A program made the position numbers and the translations under genes. A stretch of 64,000 nucleotides of DNA from Metridium senile (taxonomy: Eukaryota > Cnidaria > Anthozoa > Actiniaria > Metridiidae): positions 7,220,099 to 7,284,098 of the forward strand of contig OX459099.1 of assembly GCA_949775045.1 (NCBI GenBank), written 5' to 3'. The notes beneath the pieces were generated by a model. It saw only the letters and a program-made list of their open reading frames with translations. It was not told where the DNA came from and searched no databases. How positions within the stretch are numbered: position 1 is the first letter of the stretch; each line of letters starts with the position of its first letter. Below, piece by piece: positions 32,912 through 44,905 of this stretch.

Positions 32912-32923
32912 GATCACGTGATC
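32912..32923. promoter_or_regulatory. GATCACGTGATC palindrome upstream of G4
   Basis: Same palindrome as at 29372. The distance to the G4 ATG is 428 bp because a 295-bp element with its 9-bp duplication is inserted between; without it the spacing would again be about 124 bp. Confidence 0.55.
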
Positions 32924-32964
32924 TTCTGGTGGGTCAATTGTGGGAATTATCATAACAGCTAGGG

Positions 32965-33259
32965 CATCCTCGGGAACCCAGGGGTATTCTTCTGTCGCTC
33001 GTTTCTCGCTTCCACAACATATACCCCTGGGAACGTAGTCTGTTGGAGCTTGTTCCGGAAGTCAAAATTCAAACTTATTTAACGACTTCCTTTGAATGGC
33101 TATCTTGATTTTCATTGGTCGACCTAATAAGGTCGACCAATCAGGAAAGAGCTGAATTTTGACTTCCGGAACAAGCTCCAACAGACTACGTTCCCAGGGG
33201 TATATGTTGTGGAAGCGAGAAACGAGCGACAGAAGAATACCCCTGGGTTCCCGAGGATG
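32965..33259. mobile_element. Foldback transposon with 9-bp TSD in G4 promoter
   Basis: TIRs over 100 bases: CATCCTCGGGAACCCAGGGG at the left and its exact inverse at the right. Flanks CAGCTAGGG (32956-32964) and CAGATAGGG (33260-33268) form a 9-bp TSD with one mismatch. Unit 2 carries the empty site (CATATCAGCAGGGCAG at about 56085). A 9-bp TSD with long TIRs suggests Mutator-type mobilisation. Confidence 0.85.
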
Positions 33260-33351
33260 CAGATAGGGCAGTATTCATTTGTGAGGGCAACGCCGTGAGC
33301 TGAGTACTTCATCTAATAGCAGTGCAGTTAAAATAATCTAAAGTTTGAATA

Positions 33352-33406
33352 ATGCTGCTGAAATTCGTAGCCATTCTTTTGATTTTAGCCGTGCAGCTCA
33401 ATGAAG
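33352..33406 (+). CDS. Ly6-like gene G4, orphan signal-peptide exon
   Basis: ATG at 33352 opens MLLKFVAILLILAVQLNE, ending at a phase-1 donor G|GTAAGACC. It is a perfect family signal peptide. No exon 2 is found before the next first exon (G5, 45501); unit-1/unit-2 similarity ends near 33641, where transposon sequence starts. The exon might be spliced to the G5 exons 2 and 3 (47988, 48636) as an alternative promoter, since the phase fits, or it may be stranded. Confidence 0.65.
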
Positions 33407-33940
33407 GTAAGACCATTTTCAAGGGGGAAGGGTATAGGGATGTTATAGCTGTGATCCATTGTAAGGGAATTGGTTTGTCGTTGCTGTTACTGTTGCCTCG
33501 CCGTTAACAAGTTTCCTAAACCAACCTGCAAAACTGACTGAGAGCTACTCAAATAACTGAGTAAAAATGAATCCACAGTAACTGAATTATATCATTACAG
33601 ATTGTGCACTTCGAGTAAATGGGAACAAGCGAGTAAACTAGTTTATTATATACATACTGAGAAATACTCACTGAAAATATATTCAGTAAATTTTCGTTCA
33701 TTCACTGGTCTCAGCCAATCAGAGAGACGAAAGACGTTTTTTCACCGTGAAAAAAAGGCGTTCGCGCATCTGATTGGACGAACGATGTTTTTTCATTGCA
33801 CTTGAATGGTTTCCATCCCTGCGCGGGTGGACTTGGTAGCTTTGTCATTGAGCGAAATAGTCTTGTCAGTGTTGTTGTTGTTGTTATTTTACTAAAATAG
33901 GTCGTTTTTTTTACTGTAAGAAGTAGTCGAAAGCATAAGA

Positions 33941-34475
33941 ATGGAAGAAAATAGATGTGTTACTCCCAATGACACTGTAGAGGATTATGTAGAAAGTCTA
34001 CAAAACAAGAATACTAACGGGAAAAACTGAGCGAGATGTAAGGCTTTTAAAACGCTATCTAACATCACAAAATCATGAGGAAAGAGAAGTTAACGAAATA
34101 GAGCCACAAGAGCTAGATAGATATCTAGCTGAATTGATTCGTTCGGTTAGACGAAAAGATGTAAACAAACTGAATACGCTTATGAAAACGATGGCGACAA
34201 AGGGCAATCTCTCAAATGAGCGGCTAACAAATCACAGCGCCCGTAAAGGAATGATTCAGAAACTCAATGAAAATGACATTCCTCCAACACACATCATGCA
34301 GTTAAGTGGTCACAAAAACTTACAAAGTGTAGTCAACTATAGTTCCGTTAACATAGAACAGCAACGTAAAATGTCTGAAATTCTGAGCTGCACCGAGTCG
34401 AGTCAAAGACAGTTCAACAACAAATCACAGTCGACCATAGTGTATGGCAAGCCAAACATGACAAAAGTATATTGA
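33941..34475 (+). pseudogene. Internally deleted Crypton-like tyrosine recombinase
   Basis: From ATG 33941 the frame reads an N-terminal start (MEENRC...VEDYVESLQNKN) and hits TGA through one extra A at about 34025. After a shift it continues (TERDVRLLKRYL...LDRYLAELIRSVRRKD) and then joins directly to the C-terminal catalytic part (VNKLNTLMKTMA, NHSARKGMIQKL with its H-x-x-R, LSGHKNLQSVVNYS with G-H and the Tyr region). The whole middle, including the first catalytic Arg box, is missing. From memory this is the DUF3504/Crypton-type recombinase that is abundant in corals. It is a deletion derivative, not functional. Confidence 0.65.
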
Positions 34476-34479
34476 TTTT

Positions 34480-34790
34480 GAAAACACCAAATGAAATAAG
34501 AAATCACTATGTGAAATAAGAAATCACCATATGAAATATATAATTCACTATATGAGAAAGAAAACTTACATGACGAGAATATGAAATCACTAATTGAAAA
34601 TAACGAGAAAAAAATCACCCAGTGAAATGTTTTGAAATCACTAATTGAAAATGACGAGAAAAATTCACCTAGTGAAATGTTTTGAAATCATTAATTGAAA
34701 ATAACGAAAAAAATTCACCTAGTGAAATGTTTTGAAATCACTAATTGAAAATGACGAGAAAAATTCACCTAGTGAAATTTTTTGAAATCA
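34480..34790. repeat. About 52-bp minisatellite
   Basis: Units of GAAATCACTAATTGAAAATG + ACGAGAAAAATTCACCTAGT, five or so copies. A second short array (GAGCTACAATGACCTACAA) stands at about 34983-35080. Confidence 0.8.
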
Positions 34791-35749
34791 CTACCCGATC
34801 GCGAGAATATCGATTCGCAATCACAAATATCGATTTGACTTTTGTGAGCCCTTGAGCACCTTTGTCAGCGATATGATAGAAAATGGCCGGACATAACTAT
34901 AAGTCCTCAAGATGTGAGAGAAATTGTGGAAGGAATTGAAGAACTGTGCTCTAGAATTTGTCTTCAAGCATCGTAAGGTGCAATGAGCTACAGTGATCTA
35001 CAATGACCTACAAGGAGCTACAATGACCTACATTACAAGGAGCTACAATAAGCTACAACGAGCTACAATAAGCTACTATGATCGAGTAACTATATGTAGT
35101 TATTACGATCCAGAGACAGTCCGAGTCAGACAAACCACAGGGAGCCCACTCTCAGAGACTCACGGATGATCAGTTTACTCCACGTTTGTGTGTCAAGATT
35201 GAATATTAATTAGATAGTTTTGTCTTCAATAAAATTCCTTCACAACACAAATGTCTCCTATTTTTCTGCAATAATACATGTTTTGGATGATCATTTAATG
35301 TCCCTATATAACGCCTTCCAAACTATTTTGTCCCTTTCCAAAATAAGCTTTTCAGCAAAATCATGATATATTTTACTGTAAGTTTGCCATCATTCAGCAA
35401 AATATCCAATGTTTATATAGACTTAATTAATTATCAGTGTTCCACAGCCCTTTTGCGTATAAATCCCACGGAATAAATGAAGATGAAAAGCTGAATTTAT
35501 TTGAATTTATTTGGAATGTTGTGAACAGCAAAACAAATGAGTTTGAAATGATACATTTATTATAATTCTAAAATCATCCATTTATTACATGGATAAATCT
35601 ATGATATATTGACAACCAAGTAAATATGTTTTTATAGTTAATGCATATTTATCTGAACGGTAACATAGACTATATAATTTATGTCTGCTTTCTCGACTGT
35701 CCCTATGATGTTGAAAAATTGACTGGAAATATATACAAAGTTGCAGTAC

Positions 35750-36150
35750 ACTCAGTGGTGCAGAAATTCTGTACCCTTGACCATCATCAGTGGTGCAGAA
35801 ATTCTGTACCCTTGACCATCAACAGTGGTGCAGAAATTCTGTACCCTTGACCATCATCAGTGGTGCAGAAATTCTGTACCCTTGACCATCATCAGTGGTG
35901 CAGAAATTCTGCACCCTTGACCATCATTAGTGGTGCAGAAATTCTGTACCCTTGACCATCATCAGTGGTGCAGAAATTCTGCACCCTTGACCATCATTAG
36001 TGGTGCAGAAATTCTGTACCCTTGACCATCATCAGTGGTGCAGAAATTCTGCACCCTTGACCATCATCAGTGGTGCAGAAATTCTGCACCCTTGACCATC
36101 ATCATTGGTGCAGAAATTCTGCACCCTTGACCATCATCAGTGGTGCAGAA
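35750..36150. repeat. 35-bp minisatellite, left arm
   Basis: Eleven units of TCAGTGGTGCAGAAATTCTG + TACCCTTGACCATCA with T/C variants. Not CRISPR: no spacers and no cas genes. Confidence 0.9.
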
Positions 36151-36451
36151 TGGTAAAATTTCAAATCAGCAACCGAGTCAAATGTAGTTGGTAATTACCA
36201 AATACATTTGGTGGATATATGGTAAAATTTCAAATCAGTAACTGAGTCAACATCAATTTTACCACATTTGATAATTTTCTTGCTTTCTGATTGGCCGAGA
36301 GCCGTGGTAAATAAGAGTGCATACCACGGTTGACATTAATGTGGTAAAAAGCAAATCCACGATAGTTTCTTATGGTCCTCTTATTTACCAGGGTTGGCGC
36401 CATCTCATTGTCTAAATTGTTGTGGATCCAGGAGACGAAGTCGAGTGGACC

Positions 36452-36605
36452 AATAACAATAGCTTTTATTACGTTTATATGCAAATGATTTTGATCAATG
36501 GGTTGAAGTCGATGCTTTTGGGTGAAAACAATAGATATGCCAGAAAGCCTCGACTTCAACCTATTGTTCAAAATCATTTGCATATAACTGTAATAACAGC
36601 TATTT
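36452..36605. mobile_element. Foldback MITE, same family as 19022-19169
   Basis: Left arm ATATGCAAATGATTTTGATC, right arm its inverse (TTGTTCAAAATCATTTGCAT), with TAACAGCTATT at the end. It is inserted in the left inverted arm only, so it is younger than the arm. Confidence 0.7.
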
Positions 36606-37278
36606 AGACGATTTGATGATGCCAACCGTGGTAAATGAGAGGACATACCATGCAAAACTATCATAAATTTGTTTAATGTACTCTGTAATTACAATGCAAC
36701 TAAATGAACATATACTCTATAAAATTTGTAAGTCAGGGATTTGGTTGATCTATACATCCATTTCTCTTCTACATGTTCACTTTGAGTAAGCTTGTCTTAT
36801 TGTCTTTGAGTTGGATGCAGCCTGGGTATCCATTCTAATGAGATAACAAAAATATACAATAAATTTAGTGAATTATCAATGTCAAGCTTAAGTACATGTA
36901 CTTTTATTGTTAGAAAGAATAAATACACCTAAAGGTTGTCTTCACCAAAGGCAATAGGTGATATTAATTAAAGAAAAGTCATTCTGACATTGAAATCACA
37001 CAAAGCATTGAATCAATGCAAGAACAATCCTCAGTAAGTGTTTTCCTTACTTTTTGAGCTTTTTTCAATTCACATCAAGAGAAAATAGACACCAATAGCA
37101 AATTTTGATGGAATAACCTATTTCCTTTGGTGAAGATAACATTTTTGAAATGGGCATGTGTACACCTGCAGGTACTTTTGAAAATATTTAAATGTTTAGC
37201 ATTAAAAAATCTAAGTAATAATTTGGAAACTAGCGAGTAAACTAGTATAGGCTGTGTCGGTGTTTGATATAAATTATA

Positions 37279-37648
37279 GGTAATATAATGAAATTTGTAA
37301 CACCGTAAAAAATGTTGACTTAACTTTACTGACGTTTCGAGCTTTAGCCCTTCGTTGGAGTAAAAGAGTTAGACTAAGACAGACACTGAGTTAAAATAGG
37401 AAGCGGGAAAAGTGATGAACCAATCAAAAGGAGATAGAAAATGTAGGAGTTAAAGAACAATGGAAAAATTAATTGAAAGCGAATCGTTCATTCATGCTGA
37501 AAGGTTGCTGTGTACCTAAGGAATAAATTAATCACATTTCTTTAGATTAACGGTTATTGTTAGTATTTGGGCTATGCGGGCTAAAGCTCGAAACGTCAAA
37601 AAGTTAAGTCAAAATTTTTTATGGTGTTACAAATTTCATTATATTACC
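37279..37648. mobile_element. TA-target MITE with about 70-bp TIRs
   Basis: GGTAATATAATGAAATTTGT at the left and ACAAATTTCATTATATTACC at the right, flanked by TA. Both arms contain CTAAAGCTCGAAACGTCA or its inverse. A shortened relative lies at about 56504-56607. Confidence 0.8.
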
Positions 37649-37704
37649 TAGCATAAGTAATAATTTGTCAAGTATGTTTGGTCAAGAGTAAATAAGGCCA
37701 ATTT

Positions 37705-37862
37705 TTTCCAAAGAAAAATTTGGGTCTCAGCTGGGTCTGAACCTGGGACCTTTCACTGTCTGGGCGAATGCTCTAAACTTTTAAGCCCGTCTTAATGGTT
37801 AGAGCACTCACCCAGACAGCGAGAGGTCCCAGGTTCAGACCAAGCTGAGACCCCAAAAATGT
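37705..37862. repeat. Inverted pair of tRNA-like segments
   Basis: About 37795-37850 reads TTAATGGTTAGAGCACTC...AGGTCCCAGGTTCAGACC, resembling a Pol III A box (TGGTTAGAGC) and B box (GGTTCAGACC). The inverse copy is at 37709-37770. Probably a tRNA-derived SINE or hairpin relic; no functional cloverleaf is evident. Confidence 0.4.
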
Positions 37863-39752
37863 TGGCTTATTTACACTTGACGAAATATACTTGAAAACAA
37901 TCTAAGTATTGTTTAAAAACATAACAGACCATGTTTTATGGGCTTTTGCCCTTGTACAACTTTGACACAGTAAGTTTCAAATTTCTATTTAAACTAAGAG
38001 ACCTTTATTGAAGTTCTACTAGGGCATCCATTGCAGTTGTCATAATATCATCATATTGTCTTATCATGATGAATTTCATGCATACCCGATACAACAATAG
38101 TGTATATATATACTGTAAAAGGTAGTCAGTTAGAATTTCAAACTGTTGCCCTGACAGGCAATATGTTCTTGACTTCAATAAGCTTTTAGATGTAATAACA
38201 TTAAATTTAAAGTTAATTACCATAGTTAATTGTAGCAAATAGTTCTGACTTGCACTATTATTGTAACTTGTCCTTGTAAGATCTAATAATTTCATGTTCA
38301 ATTTAGGTTAATTGTGACAAATTCGTTACAAAACAAATCATTGACTGACTGATCCCTCTGGAAAACAGTTGGTTTTGTTTCCTTTAGCAAGCCTTTCAGT
38401 TAGAAAACATTGAGAATCACAAGAACTGTTATCTTCAGAACCAGTTATTAAATCTAGATGTTATTATGAAGATGCAAGACATGTTATAAATTATGTAAAC
38501 AATTAATACCTATTTATCAAGTTTACCTATTAGCATGAAACTTTTAAGACAAAAGTAAGCTCAATTTGTTAAAATTGATAAGGTTTCAAACGAATATATC
38601 TACGGTATTTACTGTTATTAAATAAAATACATTCAATTACAAAATGTCCTCATAATTCAGGTCGTTCGTATTATTTAGTTCTTACCTTTTACGGCTTTTA
38701 AAACGACGCAGCGCCACATCTGACATATCGTAGTACAAGCGATCGTACAAGCTATGACACAAAAGCGAACTGAAGTCCACAAATGAGGAACACACCACTC
38801 TATTCTCATTGATTCGTTCCTCCTCTATTCTCCCAAAAACATTTCTGAGTATCTAGCCTTCAGAATTTTGAATTTTTGCCCACGAAGAAGCAACGAAATA
38901 ACTAATACCAGAGGAGAAACACATCCACTTAACAAGATGGCGGACGCTTGTAGCTTTGTTTTGGCGGGCAAAGTCGAAATTGTCAGCTTGAGCCAATCAC
39001 AGTAGAGAATAGCGAGCGGCTTTTTCCATATATGGCAGTCGTCCCAGTCTTCCTGGCAGCGCTAACACTGTAACGGCGGCCATTATGCTTGGTTGTGCTG
39101 CATCATTCCCTGAAGCCCCATTATTTAGCCGCTTTTAATAGAGATGTTGGAGCTATTTTGTGTAATAAAGCTGTAAAGAAGAGCAGAAGACCTCGGCATG
39201 GCTTACTTATCGTGAATCGACTTCGCAAAAGGTTTGTAAACCGTTCGATTTCTATATTAAGATATGCTTAGTTGTGTATCCCGGTTGTGTATTAATGGGG
39301 AGTAATCTGGCAATCAACTTGATGATTCCAGCCCATTCAACTGACCATAACTTTACATATTACTAGAATCAGAGAATCTTTTATGTTTGATATCATTGTA
39401 ATATTAATATGTACTGTTTACAACATGAGCGGCCGTGTTGTATCAGATTTACAATCACGAGCCGAAGGCGAGTGATTGTAGATCTGATACAACACGGACG
39501 CGAATGTTGTAAAGAACTTATGAAATGAATGGATAATTAATTTTCCTATGGGACTCAGTAGGCATTAAGTGATCTAGATAATGAGCTAAACAATAGGAAC
39601 ACTTTTATTTGGGATTTGGTGAATGTAAAACAAAATCCTATTCATTAATGGTTGCTTCATGAAAGGTGTTTGAGATGATGTGACATCGATGAATATGAAA
39701 CACGTTTTACTTTAGTAAAGAGTTGTTCTTGTAAACCTCATTTGCAATAGCG

Positions 39753-41784
39753 ATGGAAGGTGGTGGAAGATTCCGAAAACCGTTGACAGAGGATGAAGAA
39801 TATCGTTTAGTTGAAAATACTGTACCAAAGAATACTCAAAACAGCACAAAATGGGCTGTGAAGCTCTTCGAAGAATGGCAAAAGTGCAGACACGATAAAA
39901 TTCCTAAAAAATTGCAGTCAAGTTCGGTCGTTCTTGATATGTCCAAAATCGAAGATTTGTCTACACCACTGCATTGTATGAATGCTGAGACGTTAAACTT
40001 ATGGCTTACTCGCTTTGTGGAAGAAGTTCGAAACGTCAAAGGAGAAAGATATCCACCAAGAACTTTATATGTTCTCATTTGTGGTCTGAAGAGGTATTTA
40101 AACGACAAGAGTGGCTTAGATCCACTGAACAAGAATGATAAAAGGTGAGCTATCTCATGATTGAGAGCCCTTTTAAAAGCTTAAAAGTTATAAGTTAAAA
40201 CTAACTTTGCTTTGAACGAAGCTGGACATTTATATTAATATTGTTTTTTTCCTTCTTCATTAAGGTTTGCATTATTTCGTAAAATTATGGATGGCGAAAT
40301 GAGAGATGCAACTAAAAATGGCGTGGATCTTAAGACCAAGAAAGATGTCCGAAATGAAGTTACCCTCGGAGAAGAAGAGCTGTTATGGAGAAAAGGACTG
40401 CTGGGCAATAATACAGCTGAGTGCCTTTTAAATACAATCTATTTCTATAATGGAAGAGGGTCCTGAAGGGGTAAATTGGGAATTGGGATTTGCCTTTTTT
40501 CGAGGCTGGGAATTGGGATTTGCCCATTGGGATTGGGATTTGTCCATTGGGATTGGGATTTGTCCATAGGATTTGGCTATTTCTTGTCCATTCGTTTTCT
40601 CTTTAGATGCTAAAATAATGTTTTAAATTGAGTAATTTGCAACATTTTACGTCGTTTTAGTAGACTAGAAGAGAAAATCGAACTATCTTGGGCTTCCTGT
40701 GGTTAGTATTCAATTTGGGCTTCCTGTGGTTAATGTTTGGGCTTCCTGTGGTTAATGTTTGGGCTTCCTGTGGTAATTGGGATTTTGATAAAAAATTGAT
40801 TGGGAATTGGGATTGGATACCCCCCTTCAGGACCCTCATGGAAAGCTTTTCGGACTGAGATCTAATGAACATAGGCTTCTTAGAGTTTGTAATATTAGTT
40901 TAAAAGATAATTTCATAATATTTGATGAAAGTGTATCCAAAACTTTCCACGGTGGTTTAAAAGATTTGAAAAAAAGCTCGAGAGTAATTAAGCACAAGTG
41001 TCATGAAATTGGCGAGAATCATTCGCGTTGTTTACAAAGCTTATATAGATTGTATCTAAGCAAAATCACTGAATGTGTAAAGGAAAAACCAGATGCCTTA
41101 TATTTTAGGCCACAACGTAATGGCTCTTTTAGCTATGAAAAGAGCGCAATTGGTATAAATAGTTTGAATAAGATTTTGCCTGATAAATTGTGTGCTAGAG
41201 CAGGTTTGGAAAGAAAAACCTCGCACTGTTTACGAATAACATGTGCTAGTCGGCTTTTTCAACATTCAGTAAACGAGAAACAAATCCGTGAACGTACCGG
41301 GCATAAGTCTGATTCTTTATTTCGCTACGAGAAGGCAAGTGATGAACAGACAACATTTGTTAGTAATGTCCTAGGAGCACCAAGCTCCACTGAATCTAAT
41401 AAAGGCTTCTTAGAAAAGAAGGAAACGCAATCTAATAAGATAGGAGAACCTTTGCTTGAAGAATTTGTAAATTTTGATGTATCAGATGAATTTCTAAGAA
41501 TGCTAGATATCCCCAGTAATGTCTTAGGACAATCTGGATCCTCGGTATTGAACGAGAACTTGCCAGAAACAAATAAGCAAATCAATGAAAACGAAGATTT
41601 TTTGTCGAATGATTTTGGACATTTTGATGTACCAGATGAATTGTTAGGAATGTTAGATATTCCAGATTGTAGTAATTCAAATTTCAGTGCACAAAGCAGC
41701 ACGTGTACTTCAACTTCTACTACAGTAAGACCAGTATTTCAAAACTGTGTGTTTAATGGATGTAATAATTTTTGGAGGAAGTAA
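39753..41784 (+). pseudogene. Crypton-like tyrosine recombinase gene interrupted by a MITE
   Basis: Exon 1 (39753-40144) starts MEGGGRFRKPLTEDEEY and ends at AG|GTGAGC. Exon 2 starts at 40265 with matching phase (FALFRKIMDGEMRD, LGEEELLWRKGLLG) and is broken at 40455 by a 382-bp MITE that brings TGA four codons in. Coding resumes at 40838 with FGLRSNEH (probable box-I Arg) and carries SHCLRITCASRLF (H-x-x-R), RTGHKSDSLFRYEK (His and Tyr), then an acidic Ser/Asn-rich tail with a repeated FDVSDEFLRMLDIP motif, and TAA at 41782-41784. Family: Crypton/DUF3504 recombinases (from memory). Aside from the MITE no frameshift is visible, so inactivation looks recent. Splicing out the MITE would be the only way to full-length product. 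Confidence 0.7.
40456..40837. mobile_element. 382-bp MITE with 6-bp TSD in recombinase exon
   Basis: TIR GAGGGTCCTGAAGGGGTA and its inverse; ATGGAA is duplicated at 40450-40455 and 40838-40843. The interior is made of two short-period repeats, GGGATTTGTCCATTGGGATT and TGGGCTTCCTGTGGTTAATG. Removing the insert and one TSD copy restores an open frame (YFYNGKLFGL). Confidence 0.9.
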
Positions 41785-43680
41785 CATAGTTGAACTTTGA
41801 AAAATTAAATAAATCAAAAATTCTTGTTGTACATGTTGTCGTTTCTCTATTTATTTTAATGTCACTGGGTAGGTTTTGTATACTGTTTTATTAACAACCA
41901 CTAGTGGCTGTATACTGTTTTGTTAACAACCACTAGTGATTATAACCAATTTGCATTTTCATTGTGTTGATTCATTCACCCCTGGCTTTCCCTGCAAACT
42001 CTTCAAGCCCTCCCCGTGCTTTAAGTTTGTATGGGGTTTACAAGGTTCCCAGTAGAATTGATTTCATAAATTTGATTGGTCAAAACCCTAATTAATTATT
42101 CATGAATTTTTTAATGTAGTATATTATAGCTGAGGATAGCTAATCTAACGATTGCTTATGGACTAAAATATGATTTGAGGTCTGCATGCTTGAAAGACCC
42201 TAGTAAACAAGGTTACTGTTCTTCAAACTCTCCTATACATACAGTACTTTACGCATATACTGTATAATTTATTCCTCAGTTGGCTTTATATATTATATAA
42301 TTGGTCTAATTTAATTATTTTTATGTGATTTTGTTCACTGCAGGTTTTGTTATCATCAGGCCCATTGTCGGTGGAAGAAGGATCAGAAAACAAGACGATT
42401 GTCATCGCTTTAAAACAAGTAACACTACATAAGAACTTATATCAGACAATATGTATATTTTTTTTATTCAAGACTTTTTGGAAGTAATCTACTAAGGTCT
42501 TTTTATCTTTAAGCTTCCCGGGTAAGCTTATATCAGATGTGATTTTAGGACCAATTCTAGGTTTTTATAACTATGTTGTCAAATTACAAAATCCTTCAAT
42601 TGTTTTAACTGATGAAAATTTTGAAACAGAAAATTATATGCTGTGTCTATTTGCCCGTCAGGTCAATGACCTCAAAATACTATTTGACCAGCAGTCAATA
42701 TTTTTTGCCAAATTTCTTTAAAATAAAACCCAGATTTATAAATCCAAAGTATCCTAGATTTATTCAGAATCACCTAGCACTTCTTTTGATCATAAAAGTT
42801 TGAAAATTCTTTGTGTACTGTTTTCTCGGCATAGAATACGGTGCACAGTTGGATGGCACTAAGAACAATTTCTATTTTCACCATCACTGTGAGCTCCTGG
42901 TCAATGTCCTCCAAATACTATTGACTGGCAATCAATATTTTCTTGATCTTTTACAATCAAAAGTAGAAAGTAGTGCTAGGTCACTGGTGATTCTGAATAA
43001 ATCTAGGATACTAGATAGTGCCATAACATTTCTAACCCTTGTCATGCCAAGGACAAATATACTTGTTTTTGATATCATATTTCTTAATTACAAGGACAAG
43101 TATACTTGTTTTTAAAGTTTGTTTGGCGTTGGTAATCTTGGTCTTTGGCCAAAAAAACACCCACTACAAAGAAGTATAATAATTGTTATTGACACTGAGA
43201 AATATGATAAAGAAAATGATTATTACTAGTACTTTGCAGAAAAATGGCTAAGGTGAAATCCATTTTATCAAAGATTATTTTTGTGATATTTCAGTATTGT
43301 TTTAGAATTTCTCTTTATAAAGCCTTAAGACAGGTTTTCACTGGGCATAAGCATAAGCAAAAGCTAGTGAGGACATTGCCAAAATAAGCATATGTTCATT
43401 TTTCTTATGCTTATGTCTGCTTACGTCAAGTGAAAATAGGAGAAACAAGCACAAACACAAGGTTCCCATTCCCTCATACACATGTTTCCTTAGTACGCTT
43501 GCGTACAAGCTTATGTTGGCGCTGTCCTCGCTAGCTTTGCTTGTGCTTATGCTTGTGCTTATACCTAGCTAAAACCAGCCTTTAGATTTCTTTATAGAAT
43601 GACAAAATAATATACATTATTTGGTTTCTACAAAAAATATACATTATGATTGATAATAAGCATAGAAACAGGTAAATTGT
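41785..43680. other. Non-coding interior of the TIR element
   Basis: A duplicated TTAACAACCACTAGTG pair near 41890-41940. Direct repeats around 42660 and 42900 (GGTCAATG...CAATATTTT). An inverted pair GTATCCTAGATTTATTCAGA (42747) / its inverse (about 43000). A foldback at about 43325-43580 rich in GCTTATGCTTGTGCTTAT. The ORFs here have no recognisable family. Confidence 0.5.
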
Positions 43681-44409
43681 TGTGGATCCACAAGACGAAG
43701 TCGAGTGGATCCACAACCATTTAGACAATGAGATGGAGCCAACCGTGGTAAATAAGATGACATACAGTACCACAAGAAACTATCGTGAATTGTTTTTTTA
43801 CCACATTAAAAATGTCAACCGTGGTATGTACTCTTATTTACCACGGCTCTCGACCAATAAGAAAGCAAGAAAATTATCAAATGTGGTAAAATTGATGTTG
43901 ACTCAGTTACTGATTTGAAATTTTACCATATATCCACCAAATGTATTTCGGTAATTACCAACTACATTTGAAGTTGACTTGGTTGATTTTACCCTAGATA
44001 TAGAGTAAATTTAATGCAAATCATTAAGTTATGTACCATTTTTTAAAGTATAGTAAAACACTCTTGCAAGAGGGCCTTTAAAATTGTTACAATGTATGCT
44101 TGGTAAAATTCAGTAAAAATATTGAGAATTGTAACATTTTATCATTTCATGTAAATAAAACATTGCTTCAATATAAACTGTCCCATTGTCTTTTTCTGTT
44201 CACTTTGGTGGGTTTTGTGTTAGTTGGCTTTCATTTTTACCAATTTAAGTTTTTTTGGTAAATAACTTGACATTTCCATTGAAATTTTGCCATCACTGGT
44301 AAAAAATGACCTTTTTAGTGAAAATTTTACCAAAAAAGCTACTTCAGAATATTGTCACTTAAAAAATTACATGTTTATACTTTAAAAATGTTGAAATCTC
44401 CAATTTATC

Positions 44410-44905
44410 TGATGATGGTCAAGGGTGCAGAATTTCTGCACCACTGTTGATGGTCAAGGGTACAGAATTTCTGCACCACTGATGATGGTCAAGGGTGCAG
44501 AATTTCTGCACCACTGATGATGGTCAAGGGTACAGAATTTCTGCACCACTAATGATGGTCAAGGGTACAGAATTTCTGCACCACTGATGATGGTCAAGGG
44601 TACAGAATTTCTGCACCACTAATGATGGTCAAGGGTACAGAATTTCTGCACCACTGATGATGGTCAAGGGTGCAGAATTTCTGCACCACTGATGATGGTC
44701 AAGGGTACAGAATTTCTGCACCACTGATGATTGTCAAGGGTGCAGAATTTCTGCACCACTGATGATGGTCAAGGGTACAGAATTTCTGCACCACTGATGA
44801 TGGTCAAGGGTACAGAATTTCTGCACCACTGATGATGGTCAAGGGTACAGAATTTCTGCACCACTGATGATGATCAAGGGTACAGAATTTCTGCACCACT
44901 GATGA
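44410..44905. repeat. 35-bp minisatellite, right arm (inverted)
   Basis: Fourteen or so units of TGATGGTCAAGGGTGCAGAA + TTTCTGCACCACTGA, the inverse of the array at 35750-36150. Confidence 0.9.

Noticed and set aside
35750..36150. Possible CRISPR array
   Set aside because: Units are contiguous without spacers, no cas genes, and the genome is eukaryotic with spliced genes.
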